64,000 nucleotides of DNA from an uncultured Paracoccaceae bacterium (GCA_947497985.1 CANMIX010000002.1:186001-250000), one strand, 5' to 3'; numbered from the stretch's first letter, positions 16,501-26,642 are shown. Notes: generated from the sequence alone by a model not told the origin. Program-made: numbers and translations.

Positions 16501-17499
16501 ATGATCAAAGTTGGCTTATTGGGCGCGGGGCGGATCGCCGTTGTTCATGCGCGTGCGATCACCGCGCATGCGGGTAGCGAATTGCATGCGGTTGCGGATG
16601 TCTTTGCTGAAAACGCTGAAAAACTTGCTGCTGAGTTCAACAGCACTGTCGCAACAACCGACGAAATATTGGCGGATCCGGATATCAATGTGGTTTTGAT
16701 TGCCACGCCCACGGATACCCATTCCGATTTGATCGAACGCGCCACGGCTGCGGGCAAAGCTGTCTTGTGCGAAAAACCGGTGGATCTAAACCTGGAGCGT
16801 GCGCGTGCCTGTGCGCAGACCGTTGCGGTCTCTGGCCAGCCCGTTATGGTTGGGTTTAACCGTCGGTTTGACCCAAATTTCGCTGCGTTGAAGCAGGCAT
16901 TGGATACGGGTGAGGTAGGCAAGCCAGAGCTGTTGTCGATCACGTCGTTCGACCCCGCACCGCCCCCGGCCGCATATGTCAAAACTTCTGGCGGTATGTT
17001 CCGGGACATGACGATCCATGATTTTGACATGGCGAACTTCTTTATGGGGGAGGTGCCGGTGTTGATCTCCGCGCATGGCTCTTCGCAGGTGTCGCCCGAA
17101 ATCGCAGAGGCCGGTGATGTGGATACGGCTGTGATTACAATGACCTATGCGGATGGGCGCATGGCGGTCATTAAAAACTCACGGCGGGCCGCCTATGGGT
17201 ACGATCAACGCGTGGAATTGTTGGGCTCCAAAGGTTTGTTGCAGGCCCAGAACATGTTGGAAAACACAGTGGTGAAGTCGACCGAGGCGGGTGTGGTGGG
17301 GGCCAAGCCGACCTATTTCTTCTTGGAACGTTACATGGCGGCCTTCCGGGCGGAATGGGATGCTTTTGCACATGCGCTGTCGGGCGGTACTGCGTTGCCG
17401 GTCACTTTGGCGGATGGGGTGACGGCGTTGGCGATGGCCGAAGCTGCCACGCAATCCGCGCAAACCGGGCTGCCTGTCAAACTAGAAGCGTTTCTGTAA
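16501..17499 (+). CDS. iolG: Gfo/Idh/MocA oxidoreductase, inositol 2-dehydrogenase-like
   Basis: This 332-residue NAD(P)-dependent dehydrogenase starts at the ATG at 16501, after GGGAGG. The Rossmann fingerprint GLLGAGRIA is at 5-13, EKPVDLN near 95 supplies the catalytic lysine, and GGMFRDMTIHDFDMANFF near 163-180 carries the Asp/His catalytic pair typical of inositol 2-dehydrogenases. The family oxidises a ring hydroxyl of myo-inositol or a related sugar. No other iol genes are nearby, so the true substrate could be another polyol. It stands alone, controlled by the divergent LacI regulator and twin operators. Confidence 0.8.
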   Translation: MIKVGLLGAGRIAVVHARAITAHAGSELHAVADVFAENAEKLAAEFNSTVATTDEILADPDINVVLIATPTDTHSDLIERATAAGKAVLCEKPVDLNLERARACAQTVAVSGQPVMVGFNRRFDPNFAALKQALDTGEVGKPELLSITSFDPAPPPAAYVKTSGGMFRDMTIHDFDMANFFMGEVPVLISAHGSSQVSPEIAEAGDVDTAVITMTYADGRMAVIKNSRRAAYGYDQRVELLGSKGLLQAQNMLENTVVKSTEAGVVGAKPTYFFLERYMAAFRAEWDAFAHALSGGTALPVTLADGVTALAMAEAATQSAQTGLPVKLEAFL

Positions 17500-17867
17500 C
17501 AAACGCGCCGTTGGCCAGGGGCGGATTTTTAAGCATTGCTTGCCGCCCCAGTCCCCAAGGTGCGCAAAGGCCGAGTGATTGGCAAAGTGCCTTTTGTTTT
17601 CGCGAAGTTTTTCAGCGTGTGCGTGGGCGGGACATCAAATGTTTCGATGTCGCGATGTCAGTCAGGTTTCAGTTGGATAGAATAATTGACAAATTGTGTC
17701 GGAAAACAGTAATCAGACGCGACTCGGTGGCGTGTTGATTCAACTCTGCGTCGCCGCGAAGCCAGATCTATCGACGTTACCTGTCGCCTATTGATCAAGC
17801 CAACAATTTGGATCGCAAATACCCCAACGAGCTGTGGCCTGTTGGGATGTTTTGAATTGGAGGTCGT
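17500..17867. other. Intergenic region before the exbB-exbD-tonB operon
   Basis: No gene is seen in these 368 bp. Just after the dehydrogenase stop, CGCC and GGCG can pair ahead of GATTTTTAAG, a possible weak terminator. A TTGACA at about 17687 may be the -35 element for the exb operon, but its -10 partner is poor. The region is where iron control would be expected; no clear operator could be named. Confidence 0.4.
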
Positions 17868-18830
17868 ATGGCTCGGTTTTTGTCGTTTGTCTTATTGATT
17901 GTGGCGTTTGCGGGCCAAGCTGCTCTGGCACAGGTACAAGTGCCCAGTCTTCCGGATTCAGACGGACCGGTTTTGAACGCACCCGCAACTTCGGCATCAA
18001 CCGCATTGCCATTTGAGGTGCAGGCGACGTCATCCACGCCGGTGCAAGCACCCGTTGAGGCGCACAGTGAACTGCCCGTGGGTAGTGCAACGCCTGAGAG
18101 TGCGAGCACGGAGCCTTTTGCGGAAACGGTTCCCGATCAGGCCCCTTCAACAGAATTGGAAGCTTTGACCCAGCAGGCCGAAGGCGCGGTCAAGGGAGCG
18201 ATGACGTTCCTTGCAGATGGTGGTCCATCTATTTGGGCCATTGCTGCGCTTGCTGTGATAACGCTGGCGTTGATTTTGTGGAAAACATGGCGATTGGCCC
18301 TCATGGGGGCTTGGTCAAAAGGCAAAGCATGGCGCGCAGTGCATTCATTTGAACGGGGTGCAATCGACGACGCTGTGAAAACGGTTCATCGTCGCCGTGG
18401 TGTGCGTTCCAAAGTGGTGGCCGCAGGCCTGATGGCGTTGCATGAGCTGCCAGAAGACAAGGCCCGCGAAGAGGTTGGCCGCATTGCAAAGGGTCAATTG
18501 GCCCGGGCCCGCAGCGGGTTGGGCGCGTTGGAGTTGATTTCGACAATCGCCCCGCTTTTGGGCCTTTTGGGGACCGTTCTTGGCATGATTGCGGCCTTCC
18601 AAGCGTTGCAAGCTGCAGGTTCTAAGGCGGATCCAGCGCTTTTGGCAGGCGGGATTTGGGAAGCGCTTTTGACGACGGCGGCGGGTATGGCGGTTGCCAT
18701 TCCGGCCTCGGCCGCGCTGACGTGGTTTGAATCCGTGATCGACAGCATTCGCCGTGATCTGGAGGATGCAGCATCGCGCCTGTTCATCGCGGTTGAGACT
18801 GAGCCATCAATCCGTTTGGCAGCCGAGTAA
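17868..18830 (+). CDS. exbB: ExbB/TolQ/MotA-family proton channel subunit
   Basis: This 320-residue protein has a cleavable-looking signal peptide (MARFLSFVLLIVAFAGQAALA), then a Pro/Ser/Thr-rich periplasmic stretch to about residue 95, and a transmembrane helix near 120-140. The conserved MotA_ExbB domain covers about 175-310 with ARSGLGALELISTIAPLLGLLGTVLGMI-type sequence and a final transmembrane pair. ExbB forms the pentameric channel that powers TonB. The N-terminal extension is longer than in E. coli ExbB and is common in alphaproteobacteria. TTGGAGG precedes the start. It begins a run exbB-exbD-exbD-tonB and three membrane-protein genes, all on the plus strand with tiny gaps. Confidence 0.9.
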   Translation: MARFLSFVLLIVAFAGQAALAQVQVPSLPDSDGPVLNAPATSASTALPFEVQATSSTPVQAPVEAHSELPVGSATPESASTEPFAETVPDQAPSTELEALTQQAEGAVKGAMTFLADGGPSIWAIAALAVITLALILWKTWRLALMGAWSKGKAWRAVHSFERGAIDDAVKTVHRRRGVRSKVVAAGLMALHELPEDKAREEVGRIAKGQLARARSGLGALELISTIAPLLGLLGTVLGMIAAFQALQAAGSKADPALLAGGIWEALLTTAAGMAVAIPASAALTWFESVIDSIRRDLEDAASRLFIAVETEPSIRLAAE

Positions 18831-18834
18831 ACAG

Positions 18835-19206
18835 ATGCAGTTCGCAGCACCCGCGCGGCCGCGCCGCAAGCCCAGCCTGACACCCATGATTGACGTGGTG
18901 TTTCTACTGTTGGTGTTTTTCATGCTGGCCTCGCGCTTTGGGCTGGATGCCGTTTTGCCACTGCCCTTGGCCTTTGGTGGCGGCACCTACAGCGGACCGC
19001 CCCGGCTGATCGACATTTCACCGGATGGGCTGGCTGTAAACGGTCAGGCGACTGATGACCTGATTGCCAGCGTTGCGCCGCTGATGGAGGCACCAACTGA
19101 CATGTTGGTTCTGCGTGGGCAGGACGGGGCGTCGCTGCAACGTATTGTTGCCGTGACTGAGACCTTGCAGACGGCTGGGTTCACATCCGTGGTTCTGGTG
19201 GAGTAG
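18835..19206 (+). CDS. exbD: ExbD-family biopolymer transport protein 1 (canonical Asp)
   Basis: This 123-residue protein starts at the ATG at 18835, 4 bp after the exbB stop. A short cytoplasmic basic tail (RPRRKPSLTP) leads to one transmembrane helix, MIDVVFLLLVFFML, which holds the conserved proton-carrying aspartate at D20. The remainder is the periplasmic ExbD domain. It is slightly shorter than E. coli ExbD. It is paired with a second exbD in which this Asp is Asn, so this copy probably carries the proton-translocating residue for both. Confidence 0.9.
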   Translation: MQFAAPARPRRKPSLTPMIDVVFLLLVFFMLASRFGLDAVLPLPLAFGGGTYSGPPRLIDISPDGLAVNGQATDDLIASVAPLMEAPTDMLVLRGQDGASLQRIVAVTETLQTAGFTSVVLVE

Positions 19207-19211
19207 AGCGC

Positions 19212-19591
19212 ATGGATTTTTCCACCGCGCCCAAGCGCGTGCGAGGCGAAAGCATTGTTCCGATGATCAATGTCGTGTTCTTGCTGCTGATCTTCTTTTT
19301 GATGACCTCGCATTTGGCACAGCCCGAACCTTTTGAGGTCGCTCCTCCCGAGGCGACGTCAGATCGCGAAGCGGAGGCAGAGCCCGTGCTTTATGCCGAC
19401 AAATCCGGGGCGCTTGCCTTTGAAGATCTGCGTGATGAGGCCGCAATTGCCGCGCTGGCGACTGTAATCGAACCTGGTACAGCGGTCCAACTGCGTGCCG
19501 ATGGGGCGATTGAAGCGGTTGAGATTGCGAAACTTCTGCGTCGTTTGTCCGAAGCGGGATTTGGGCAAGTTGAACTGGTGGTAGCGCCGAA

Positions 19592-19595
<4 letters not shown>
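19212..19595 (+). CDS. exbD: ExbD-family biopolymer transport protein 2 (Asp replaced by Asn)
   Basis: This 127-residue ExbD-like protein has a single N-terminal transmembrane helix, PMINVVFLLLIFFLM, and a periplasmic domain. The residue that corresponds to the essential aspartate of ExbD is asparagine (N20; codon AAT in GTTCCGATGATCAATGTC). It overlaps tonB by 4 bp and follows the first exbD by 5 bp, so equal expression is expected. It probably forms a heterodimer with ExbD1, in which only one partner can be protonated at this site. Family membership is clear; the mechanistic consequence is inferred. Confidence 0.88.
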
Positions 19596-20452
<857 letters not shown>

Positions 20453-20455
20453 CGG

Positions 20456-20842
20456 GTGATTTTGGCAATGTTGGTAACCTGGCCCAAAACGAAGAAAGCG
20501 ATGGTTGCTTTGACCGTTCGTAAGGATGACAAACCAAGCGGCCGTTTTGGACGTGGATTGATTGAACGGTGGAACAACCGCCCGCTTCGGACCCGGTGGA
20601 TCGCGTCGGGGCCTGTCGCCTTTGTGATGGCGATTTTGTCGATGGCAAGTTTGCCGCATGGGTTGCCAGCGGGCGCAGGAGGTGTGGATCACCTGGTCAT
20701 GCCGGTCATTGTATTCCCGCTCATTTGGGCGGTGTTAATTGTGCTTCCGTTGTTGCCGGATCGCCCAGGCCGACTGCTTGGTCTTTACATCAGCATTATA
20801 CTGGCGGAATTGGCGCTCATCGTCGCTGGTTTTCTCGCATAG
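20456..20842 (+). CDS. Small membrane protein of the TonB operon
   Basis: This protein of up to 128 residues has two or three hydrophobic segments in its second half (IASGPVAFVMAILSMA, LVMPVIVFPLIWAVLIVLPLL and YISIILAELALIVAGFLA) and a basic N-terminus. A GTG at 20456 lies 4 bp after the tonB stop; ATGs at 20468 and 20501 are alternatives, the last with an AAGAAAG Shine-Dalgarno-like sequence. It is between tonB and the PepSY gene and likely belongs to the same transcript. No domain is recognised with confidence; small DUF3649/DUF3325-like proteins occupy similar places in other iron operons. Confidence 0.65.
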   Translation: MILAMLVTWPKTKKAMVALTVRKDDKPSGRFGRGLIERWNNRPLRTRWIASGPVAFVMAILSMASLPHGLPAGAGGVDHLVMPVIVFPLIWAVLIVLPLLPDRPGRLLGLYISIILAELALIVAGFLA

Positions 20843-20851
20843 GAGCCAAGC

Positions 20852-22429
20852 ATGACGGGGCCATCAAATCAGGCGATCAAACGCATGATATCGTTGCACG
20901 GTTGGAGCGGAACACTGGTTTCGATCTTTCTGTATGCCGTTGTTTTTACAGGTACTGTTTCGGTCCTACAGGATGAAATCAATCGTTGGTCTGATCCGCG
21001 TCGTGACATCGTTCACCCGTTTGAGAACCCTATCGAAGACACCTATCAGCAGTTGGCAGCGCAAGTTCCAGGCGCCTTTCGTGGCCAGGTTCTGATCGAG
21101 AGTGCAGGTGATGGTTCCTTGCGCATGTTTTTTTATGAGAAACGCAAGCTCAAGGGCCAAGGCACGGTGGATTATGGACGTGACTACCTTCTTGACCCTG
21201 AAACCCATAGACTTTTGGCGGCGCGCCAAGGGGTTTCGCCACATCGTCGTGTTGAGGCGCCGTATCATGATCTGGCTCATTTCATTGTCGACTTACACGC
21301 CCGCCTGTTAATCCCCGGCCGAGCCGGGCTTTATGCAACGGGTCTATTGGGGATTGTGCTGCTGGTGGCGGCGATTACCGGCATTTTGATACATCGCCAT
21401 ATTTTGCGTGACCTTTTTGTAACCGAACGTCTCGGGGGGCGGGTGGTGTCGCTGCGTGACCGTCACGGGTTGGCCTCGGTTTGGGGGCTGCCGTTTGCGA
21501 TCCTTGTGGCGTTTACCGGAACGTTCCTGAGTTTTGCAGTCAGTCTGGGACTGCCTGTCGTGGCGATCTCTGCTTTTGGGGGAGATACAGAGCGTGCGTT
21601 TGCTGCTGTCACCGCACCGGCCAAGATCGAAAATGCCACGCCAGCTGAGCTTGCGAACCTGGATCACATTGTTGCACAGGCCTATCTGATCGCCGGAACC
21701 CATCCGCAATTTCTACGTGTCGAGGACGCGGGTCGCCGTGATGCGCGTGTCTTGACCGTGCACCGGAACGGTGGAAACGGCGCTGTTGGGCCACATACGT
21801 TGGAATTCAACGGCGTGACCGGGGATTTCCTGAGGGATCGGCCGCTGGTGGGCCACAGCCCGTCGCTGGGTGCATCAACCGTGGCTGTGATGTCGCCTCT
21901 GCACATAGGGGATTTTGCGGGGCTTGCGTCCCGTGCGGTCTGGGTCGCGTTGGGTGCTGTTCTGTCCATGTCGATTGTGAGTGGCATGCAGCTGTGGCTG
22001 AAACGGCGCGGCGCGGATCCGGTCTGGCAAGCGTGTCGTAAAATACTCGCGGTGGTGGTCTGGGGTCTTCCTGTGATGTTGGTCGGTGCCGGGTGGGGCT
22101 TTTTTGCTGCGGTTATCGGAGGGGATACGCACAGCGGTACTGTCGCAGGGTTTCTGGTGGCAGGTTTTGTTGTGATGTGTCTGTCGCTTGTGTCCTATTC
22201 GGCGCAGGCTTTGTCGGCCCACTTGCGCCGGATTTTGGCCTGGGGACTGGTGGGGCTGCCCGTGTTGAGATTGCAAACAGGGGGAGTGTCCTGGGGTGAA
22301 GCGAGCTGGAACAACGTCTGGCAGGTGATGTTGATTGATCTGTTGTGCCTAACGGTGGCGATGGTTTTTCTGCTGCGGGAACGCGCTGAAAAACGCAGCG
22401 CTGCCATGGCTTTGGACGTGGGGGAGTAG
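20852..22429 (+). CDS. PepSY-associated transmembrane protein (possible ferric-siderophore reductase)
   Basis: This 525-residue inner-membrane protein has the PepSY_TM layout. The first helix carries LHGWSGTLVSIFLYAVVFTGT, followed by a periplasmic PepSY-like domain, helices near 170-190 (ATGLLGIVLLVAAITGILIHRHI) and 215-240, another periplasmic domain, and four more helices to the C-terminus. Histidines such as those in SLHGW, APYHDLAHFIVDLH and HRH lie at membrane faces and could ligate heme or metal, as suggested for reductases that release iron from siderophores in the periplasm. AGGAG precedes the start. Its place behind tonB supports an iron-uptake role. Confidence 0.8.
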   Translation: MTGPSNQAIKRMISLHGWSGTLVSIFLYAVVFTGTVSVLQDEINRWSDPRRDIVHPFENPIEDTYQQLAAQVPGAFRGQVLIESAGDGSLRMFFYEKRKLKGQGTVDYGRDYLLDPETHRLLAARQGVSPHRRVEAPYHDLAHFIVDLHARLLIPGRAGLYATGLLGIVLLVAAITGILIHRHILRDLFVTERLGGRVVSLRDRHGLASVWGLPFAILVAFTGTFLSFAVSLGLPVVAISAFGGDTERAFAAVTAPAKIENATPAELANLDHIVAQAYLIAGTHPQFLRVEDAGRRDARVLTVHRNGGNGAVGPHTLEFNGVTGDFLRDRPLVGHSPSLGASTVAVMSPLHIGDFAGLASRAVWVALGAVLSMSIVSGMQLWLKRRGADPVWQACRKILAVVVWGLPVMLVGAGWGFFAAVIGGDTHSGTVAGFLVAGFVVMCLSLVSYSAQALSAHLRRILAWGLVGLPVLRLQTGGVSWGEASWNNVWQVMLIDLLCLTVAMVFLLRERAEKRSAAMALDVGE

Positions 22430-22433
22430 GGCG

Positions 22434-22739
22434 GTGATAATTGTTGCGTCCATTCTATTTTCACTTGCGGCCCTCGCCGTGCTGATCAAACAGGACCCCA
22501 AACGGGCCCGTACCTTTGGCCTTGCGCCTTGGCAAACTGGGGTAGGCCCGCGTTTCCTTTGGTTACTGTGTCTGGCACCCGGATTTGTGCTGCCGTTTTT
22601 TATGCCTTTTGCGCATTGGGTCATCTGGCTTGGAGCGACCATCGCGGCGGGATGGTTCATTACCTCGCTACGACCCGGTTTAGGGACGCGTTTGAAAGGT
22701 GAACTGACCGCTTTGGAGGCCCGGATCTTAGGAAAATGA
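22434..22739 (+). CDS. Small membrane protein following PepSY gene
   Basis: This 101-residue protein starts with GTG 4 bp after the PepSY stop. It has a first helix (IIVASILFSLAALAVLI) and two more (FLWLLCLAPGFVLPFFMPFAHWVIWLGATIAAGWFI region). It resembles the small DUF3325-type proteins that accompany PepSY_TM genes in iron operons, though I cannot prove the family. It ends the operon, 48 bp from the convergent binding-protein gene. Confidence 0.62.
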   Translation: MIIVASILFSLAALAVLIKQDPKRARTFGLAPWQTGVGPRFLWLLCLAPGFVLPFFMPFAHWVIWLGATIAAGWFITSLRPGLGTRLKGELTALEARILGK

Positions 22740-22786
22740 TCTGGCGGTGGTTCTCATTGGGATGCATTGCCTAAGCGTTCCGATAG

Positions 22787-23767
22787 TCAATCGCCGTAAG
22801 GCACAAAGCGGCGTGTCACGATGTTTGAGACGTAGATGGCCAAAATCTCTTCCATGGACTTGAAGCTTAAGGCGCGCATGGGTTCGCGGGCGATCAGGAC
22901 ATGTTGATTGTTGCGCGGCGCGTGCAGGATTTGATCCCACCCCGGTATCAAATCGTCCCAGTTCTGCTGCAGATGTGTTGGGTGGATGCCGAACCCTTCG
23001 GAGTATGATGTGACCAGAAAATCCGCGTCAATGGATTGCACCAGCTCCGGGCTCAGATCGATGCGATCTCCGTCAAGGTTTGCAATGACGTCTGGGCGGG
23101 AAAAACCGAGCTCCTGCAAGATGAAGCTCATCGCGCCGTAGTTTTTATAGGCTCTAAACCGTTTTCCACGCACCTCGGCAATGGCAACTGTGACATCGGC
23201 AGGATTTCCCAGCACCTCTTTGGTGAGGGATTTGGCAGCGTTTAGACGGAATTCAAAAGCGGCTGCGCGTTTCTTGTAAGCCGCGAGCTGTCCCGTGGCA
23301 TCCGCAATGCGTTGGTATCTTTCTTGGGCGGTGTTGGACCAAATATTGATGACCACCGTTGGTGCAATTGCAGAAAGCTGTTGGAAACTTCCTGCGGCAA
23401 AGTCTGGAACCAGGATCAGGTCGGGTTTCAGGCTCGCGATTACTTCCAAGTCGGGTTGGTTTGGAGTGCCGATAAAGGTGATGCCGCTGTTTTCAAACGT
23501 CGTATGAAACAGGTCATAGGCACCACGGATCGTTGGGGTCGCAGTGTTCAAATCGCCCTGAATAACACCAGTTGAGCCGACAATTGGTGCCTCCAATTCG
23601 ATTAGCGGGGCTGTGAATTGTTCCCCACGCAGTGAGACAATGCGCTGCGGCGACACGGGGATTTCGACGTGGTGACCCTGTCCGTCGACAAAGATGCGCG
23701 TCTCTTGGGCAATTGCGTATTGGGTCGCAAAAAAGATCAGGAAAAAGGCGAGTATCGCGTGTCTCAT
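22787..23767 (-). CDS. Periplasmic iron-siderophore-binding protein (FhuD/FepB-like)
   Basis: This 326-residue protein starts at the ATG at 23767, behind AAGGA; a GTG start at 23791 is also open. The signal peptide (MRHAILAFFLIFFATQYAIA) is followed by a type-III periplasmic binding fold with VEIPVSPQRIVSLRGEQ near residue 25, LEVIASLKPDLILVPDF near 105-125, and the second lobe starting near residue 180. It presents an imported ferric siderophore to the permeases encoded next to it. It is the last gene in the leftward operon ATPase-permease-permease-binding protein. Confidence 0.85.
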   Translation of the reverse strand: MRHAILAFFLIFFATQYAIAQETRIFVDGQGHHVEIPVSPQRIVSLRGEQFTAPLIELEAPIVGSTGVIQGDLNTATPTIRGAYDLFHTTFENSGITFIGTPNQPDLEVIASLKPDLILVPDFAAGSFQQLSAIAPTVVINIWSNTAQERYQRIADATGQLAAYKKRAAAFEFRLNAAKSLTKEVLGNPADVTVAIAEVRGKRFRAYKNYGAMSFILQELGFSRPDVIANLDGDRIDLSPELVQSIDADFLVTSYSEGFGIHPTHLQQNWDDLIPGWDQILHAPRNNQHVLIAREPMRALSFKSMEEILAIYVSNIVTRRFVPYGD

Positions 23768-23794
23768 ATGGGATCCTTGATGTGAGCGCACAGG

Positions 23795-24844
23795 CTAGAG
23801 CCTTTGTGGGCCCGCGCGTTTAAAGATGAGGAGGATAAAGACCGGTGCGCCAATCGCTGCCGAGATGAGGCCCGCGGGCAATTGAATGGGGGCAAATGCG
23901 GTGCGGCCCACCAGATCTGCAAGTGCCACAAGCGCGCTGCCCACTAACGCGGTGGCAATCAATTGACCGCCTACGCCGCATCGGACCAATCGACGGGCAA
24001 AATGGGGCGCGATCAGGCCAATAAAACCCAGCGGACCCACGATAGATACGGAGAGGGCAGCCAATGCAACAGCGGTCAGGACAAGCAGGTTGCGATATCT
24101 GCGTAAGTTCACACCCAAGCCAATTGCGATTTCTGGACCAAACCGCATGGCGGCCAAGGGGGGCGAGGCCCAGACGACACCCGGCAAAAGCAGGGCAAAG
24201 CCTGCCGCCAGAACCGTGCAATCACGCCAAGACACGGTGTGAACAGATCCGGCCAACCAGGCAAGCGCGGCAGAGGCTTGGTTGATTTGCCCGTAGGTGA
24301 GCATGGCGTTTGTGCCCGCGCCGATGGTGGCGGACACCCCGATGCCCACAAGAACAAACCGTAATGAGGCCGCGGTGGTTTTGCCTGCTGCCACCCATTG
24401 CACCAACGTCGCAGTCAGCAGAGCACCAACAAAGCCCGCGATGGGGCGTAGTTCAACTGGCGCGGTCGGCCACATTACAATGAGACCCACCACCAAAAGG
24501 CTTGCACCTTGGGAAATGCCCACAAGGGATGGATCCGCCAAGCCATTGCGGGTGACGCCCTGCAGGATTGCACCCGAAAGGCCAAGCATGCTGCCCACCA
24601 GTGCGGCAGCGACAAAGCGGGGCAGGCGCAGTTGCCAGAGGATTGTTGTTTCGGTCTCACCCGAATGTGGCGTGATCAACGTCTGCCAGATTTGCGCAAG
24701 CTCGAGCGGGTAACTGCCCCATGAAAGGCTGAGCAGGCCCAGACAACACAAACACAGACACAGAATGGCCACCGCCAAGGGCAGCGCCGAGGCGCTGCGT
24801 ATGCTGATGCGACTGTTGGCACTGCGAAAGACAAGATGGCTCAT
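23795..24844 (-). CDS. Iron-siderophore ABC permease 2 (FecCD family)
   Basis: The protein has 349 residues when started at the ATG at 24844, which overlaps the previous stop (ATGA); a longer frame upstream to 25000 only covers the neighbouring gene. It is a FecCD permease with about ten helices. Motifs are WQLRLPRFVAAALVGSMLGL, TRNGLADPSLVGISQGASLLV and GPLGFIGLIAPHFARRLV. It pairs with the permease encoded upstream as a heterodimer, the arrangement of FepDG and FecCD. Confidence 0.87.
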   Translation of the reverse strand: MSHLVFRSANSRISIRSASALPLAVAILCLCLCCLGLLSLSWGSYPLELAQIWQTLITPHSGETETTILWQLRLPRFVAAALVGSMLGLSGAILQGVTRNGLADPSLVGISQGASLLVVGLIVMWPTAPVELRPIAGFVGALLTATLVQWVAAGKTTAASLRFVLVGIGVSATIGAGTNAMLTYGQINQASAALAWLAGSVHTVSWRDCTVLAAGFALLLPGVVWASPPLAAMRFGPEIAIGLGVNLRRYRNLLVLTAVALAALSVSIVGPLGFIGLIAPHFARRLVRCGVGGQLIATALVGSALVALADLVGRTAFAPIQLPAGLISAAIGAPVFILLIFKRAGPQRL

Positions 24845-25833
24845 AGAACCCTCCGTACCAAGGCAACGAACAGAGGTGCGCCAAGCAGGGAAGTAACGAC
24901 GCCCGTGGCGATCTCGGCCGGGGCGAGAAGAACACGGGACAACAGATCCACCAGCACTAGAAACAGCGCGCCGATCAGGGCGGAACAGGGGATGATCCAA
25001 CGATAGTCAGATCCCACCAACAGTCTGGTGGCATGCGGGACGATTAATCCCACAAAGCCAAGCGGGCCAACCATCGCCACTGACGCCGCCGTCAGGACAA
25101 CGCAACAGATCAACAGCCGCAACGACAACGACAGCGCATTGACGCCCAGCCCGGTTGCGGCCTCTTGGCCAAGCGACAGCGCGGTGACCTGGCGTGCATT
25201 GAACAGGGCGAACAGCAGCCCACCCATCAGCCATGGCGCAGTGTAAGGAAGGGCATGCGCTGCGTCCGAGGTTATCGCACCCGATAACCACACGCGAAAC
25301 GTGGCAAAGCTGTCTTCGTTTAACAGATGAATGCCAGTCACCAGCGCTTTTAGAAAGGTGGCAACGGCTGCACCGGCCAAGAGCAAAACCGCAGGCGAGC
25401 GAACTCCGGGCGTAAAAAGCGCAATTGCAGCGACCAGAGTGGCGGCAGCCAATGCGCCGCAGACGGCCAAAACGGGCAGCCAGATGTCGGCCTCAATCCC
25501 CAAGACACCAACGCCAATCACAACCCCAAACGAGGCACCGCTCATCAGTGCCAACAGCCCCGGATCAGCGAGCGGGTTGCGGGTCACGCCTTGCATCAAC
25601 GCGCCAGAGACTGACAGCGCGGCCCCCACAAAAAGCGCGGTTACCAATCGGGGGAGACGCATGGACCAGAGGATCACATGGTCAAAGTTCCTTTGATCAA
25701 AATCCCAGAACGCAGACAGGATGCCCGGCACGGAAATAGGTTTTGCCCCGTAGCTAAGGTGCAGAACCATGGCCAGCAACAAAGCGCTTAGAAGAATGGG
25801 GATGGCCCGTGTGGGTTGGACCATCATCCGCAT
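24841..25833 (-). CDS. Iron-siderophore ABC permease 1 (FecCD family)
   Basis: This 330-residue FecCD permease starts at the ATG at 25833 and overlaps the ATPase stop by 10 bp. It shows WSMRLPRLVTALFVGAALSVSG, TRNPLADPGLLALMSGASFGV and GPLGFVGLIVPHATRLLVG, the usual coupling and membrane motifs. It should form the transmembrane channel with permease 2. The cargo is a ferric siderophore, inferred from the adjacent TonB-dependent siderophore receptor. Confidence 0.87.
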   Translation of the reverse strand: MRMMVQPTRAIPILLSALLLAMVLHLSYGAKPISVPGILSAFWDFDQRNFDHVILWSMRLPRLVTALFVGAALSVSGALMQGVTRNPLADPGLLALMSGASFGVVIGVGVLGIEADIWLPVLAVCGALAAATLVAAIALFTPGVRSPAVLLLAGAAVATFLKALVTGIHLLNEDSFATFRVWLSGAITSDAAHALPYTAPWLMGGLLFALFNARQVTALSLGQEAATGLGVNALSLSLRLLICCVVLTAASVAMVGPLGFVGLIVPHATRLLVGSDYRWIIPCSALIGALFLVLVDLLSRVLLAPAEIATGVVTSLLGAPLFVALVRRVL

Positions 25834-26642
25834 CGGGCTGTCCTAATGGGCGCAACATGTGTGACCGGTATACAGACAGGTCGCCCAGACTGCGGATCCG
25901 TCAACACCGAAGCGTCGAGGTCAAACACTGTTTTGAGGTTTCGTTGGGTGAACACTTGGGAGACTGGCCCTTCTGCGTGGATCGCGCCCTTCCGCATCAT
26001 CACCATTTGATCGCCAAAGCTGGCCGCGAGGTTCAAGTCATGGAGCACGACCAGAATTGTGCGACCGTCGTGATGTGCAATCCGGTGCAAGAGTGTCAGC
26101 AGGTCCACCTGCACTTTGAGGTCAAGGAACGCAGTCGGTTCGTCCAGCAAAAGGACTGGCGTGTTCTGTGCCAGAACCATTGCGATCCAGGCCCGTTGCC
26201 GTTGTCCGCCAGACAATGTTGAAACCGCGCGTTCGGCCATCTCACTGAGGTTTGTTTGCCGCAGCGCAGTTTCGACCGCTTTGGCGTCGTCTTCGGACCA
26301 CTGACGTAGCAGGCTTTGATGTGGGAAACGCCCCTGTGCGACCAATTCATGCACTGTCAGCCCTTCGGGCGCGACGGGCCCTTGGGGCAGGAAAGCCAGT
26401 GACCGGGCGATATCGCGGCTTTTGGTGCGATGAATATCTTGCCCGGCAATCGTCACATGCCCGCCTGACAATGGATGAACCCGCGCAATTGCTTTGAGAA
26501 ACGTGGACTTCCCACAGCCATTGGGCCCGACCAGTGTGGTCAGCGTGCCCGCCTTTGCGCAAAATGTCAGATCACGCAAAACGGGGGTGCGGTCATAGCC
26601 AACAGTGATGTTTTCTGCGTGGATCTCAAACGAAGCTGTCAC
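25824..26642 (-). CDS. Iron-siderophore ABC transporter ATPase (FepC/FhuC-like)
   Basis: This 272-residue ATPase starts with GTG at 26642 preceded by a weak purine stretch. Walker A VGPNGCGKSTF is near 37-47, the Q-loop is FLPQGPVAPEG, the signature is STLSGGQRQRAWIAMVLAQ, Walker B is VLLLDEPTAFLD, and the switch is LHDLNLAASF. All catalytic residues are present. It is the first gene of the siderophore ABC operon and lies 143 bp downstream of the receptor gene's stop, with a terminator between. Confidence 0.88.
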   Translation of the reverse strand: MTASFEIHAENITVGYDRTPVLRDLTFCAKAGTLTTLVGPNGCGKSTFLKAIARVHPLSGGHVTIAGQDIHRTKSRDIARSLAFLPQGPVAPEGLTVHELVAQGRFPHQSLLRQWSEDDAKAVETALRQTNLSEMAERAVSTLSGGQRQRAWIAMVLAQNTPVLLLDEPTAFLDLKVQVDLLTLLHRIAHHDGRTILVVLHDLNLAASFGDQMVMMRKGAIHAEGPVSQVFTQRNLKTVFDLDASVLTDPQSGRPVCIPVTHVAPIRTARCG

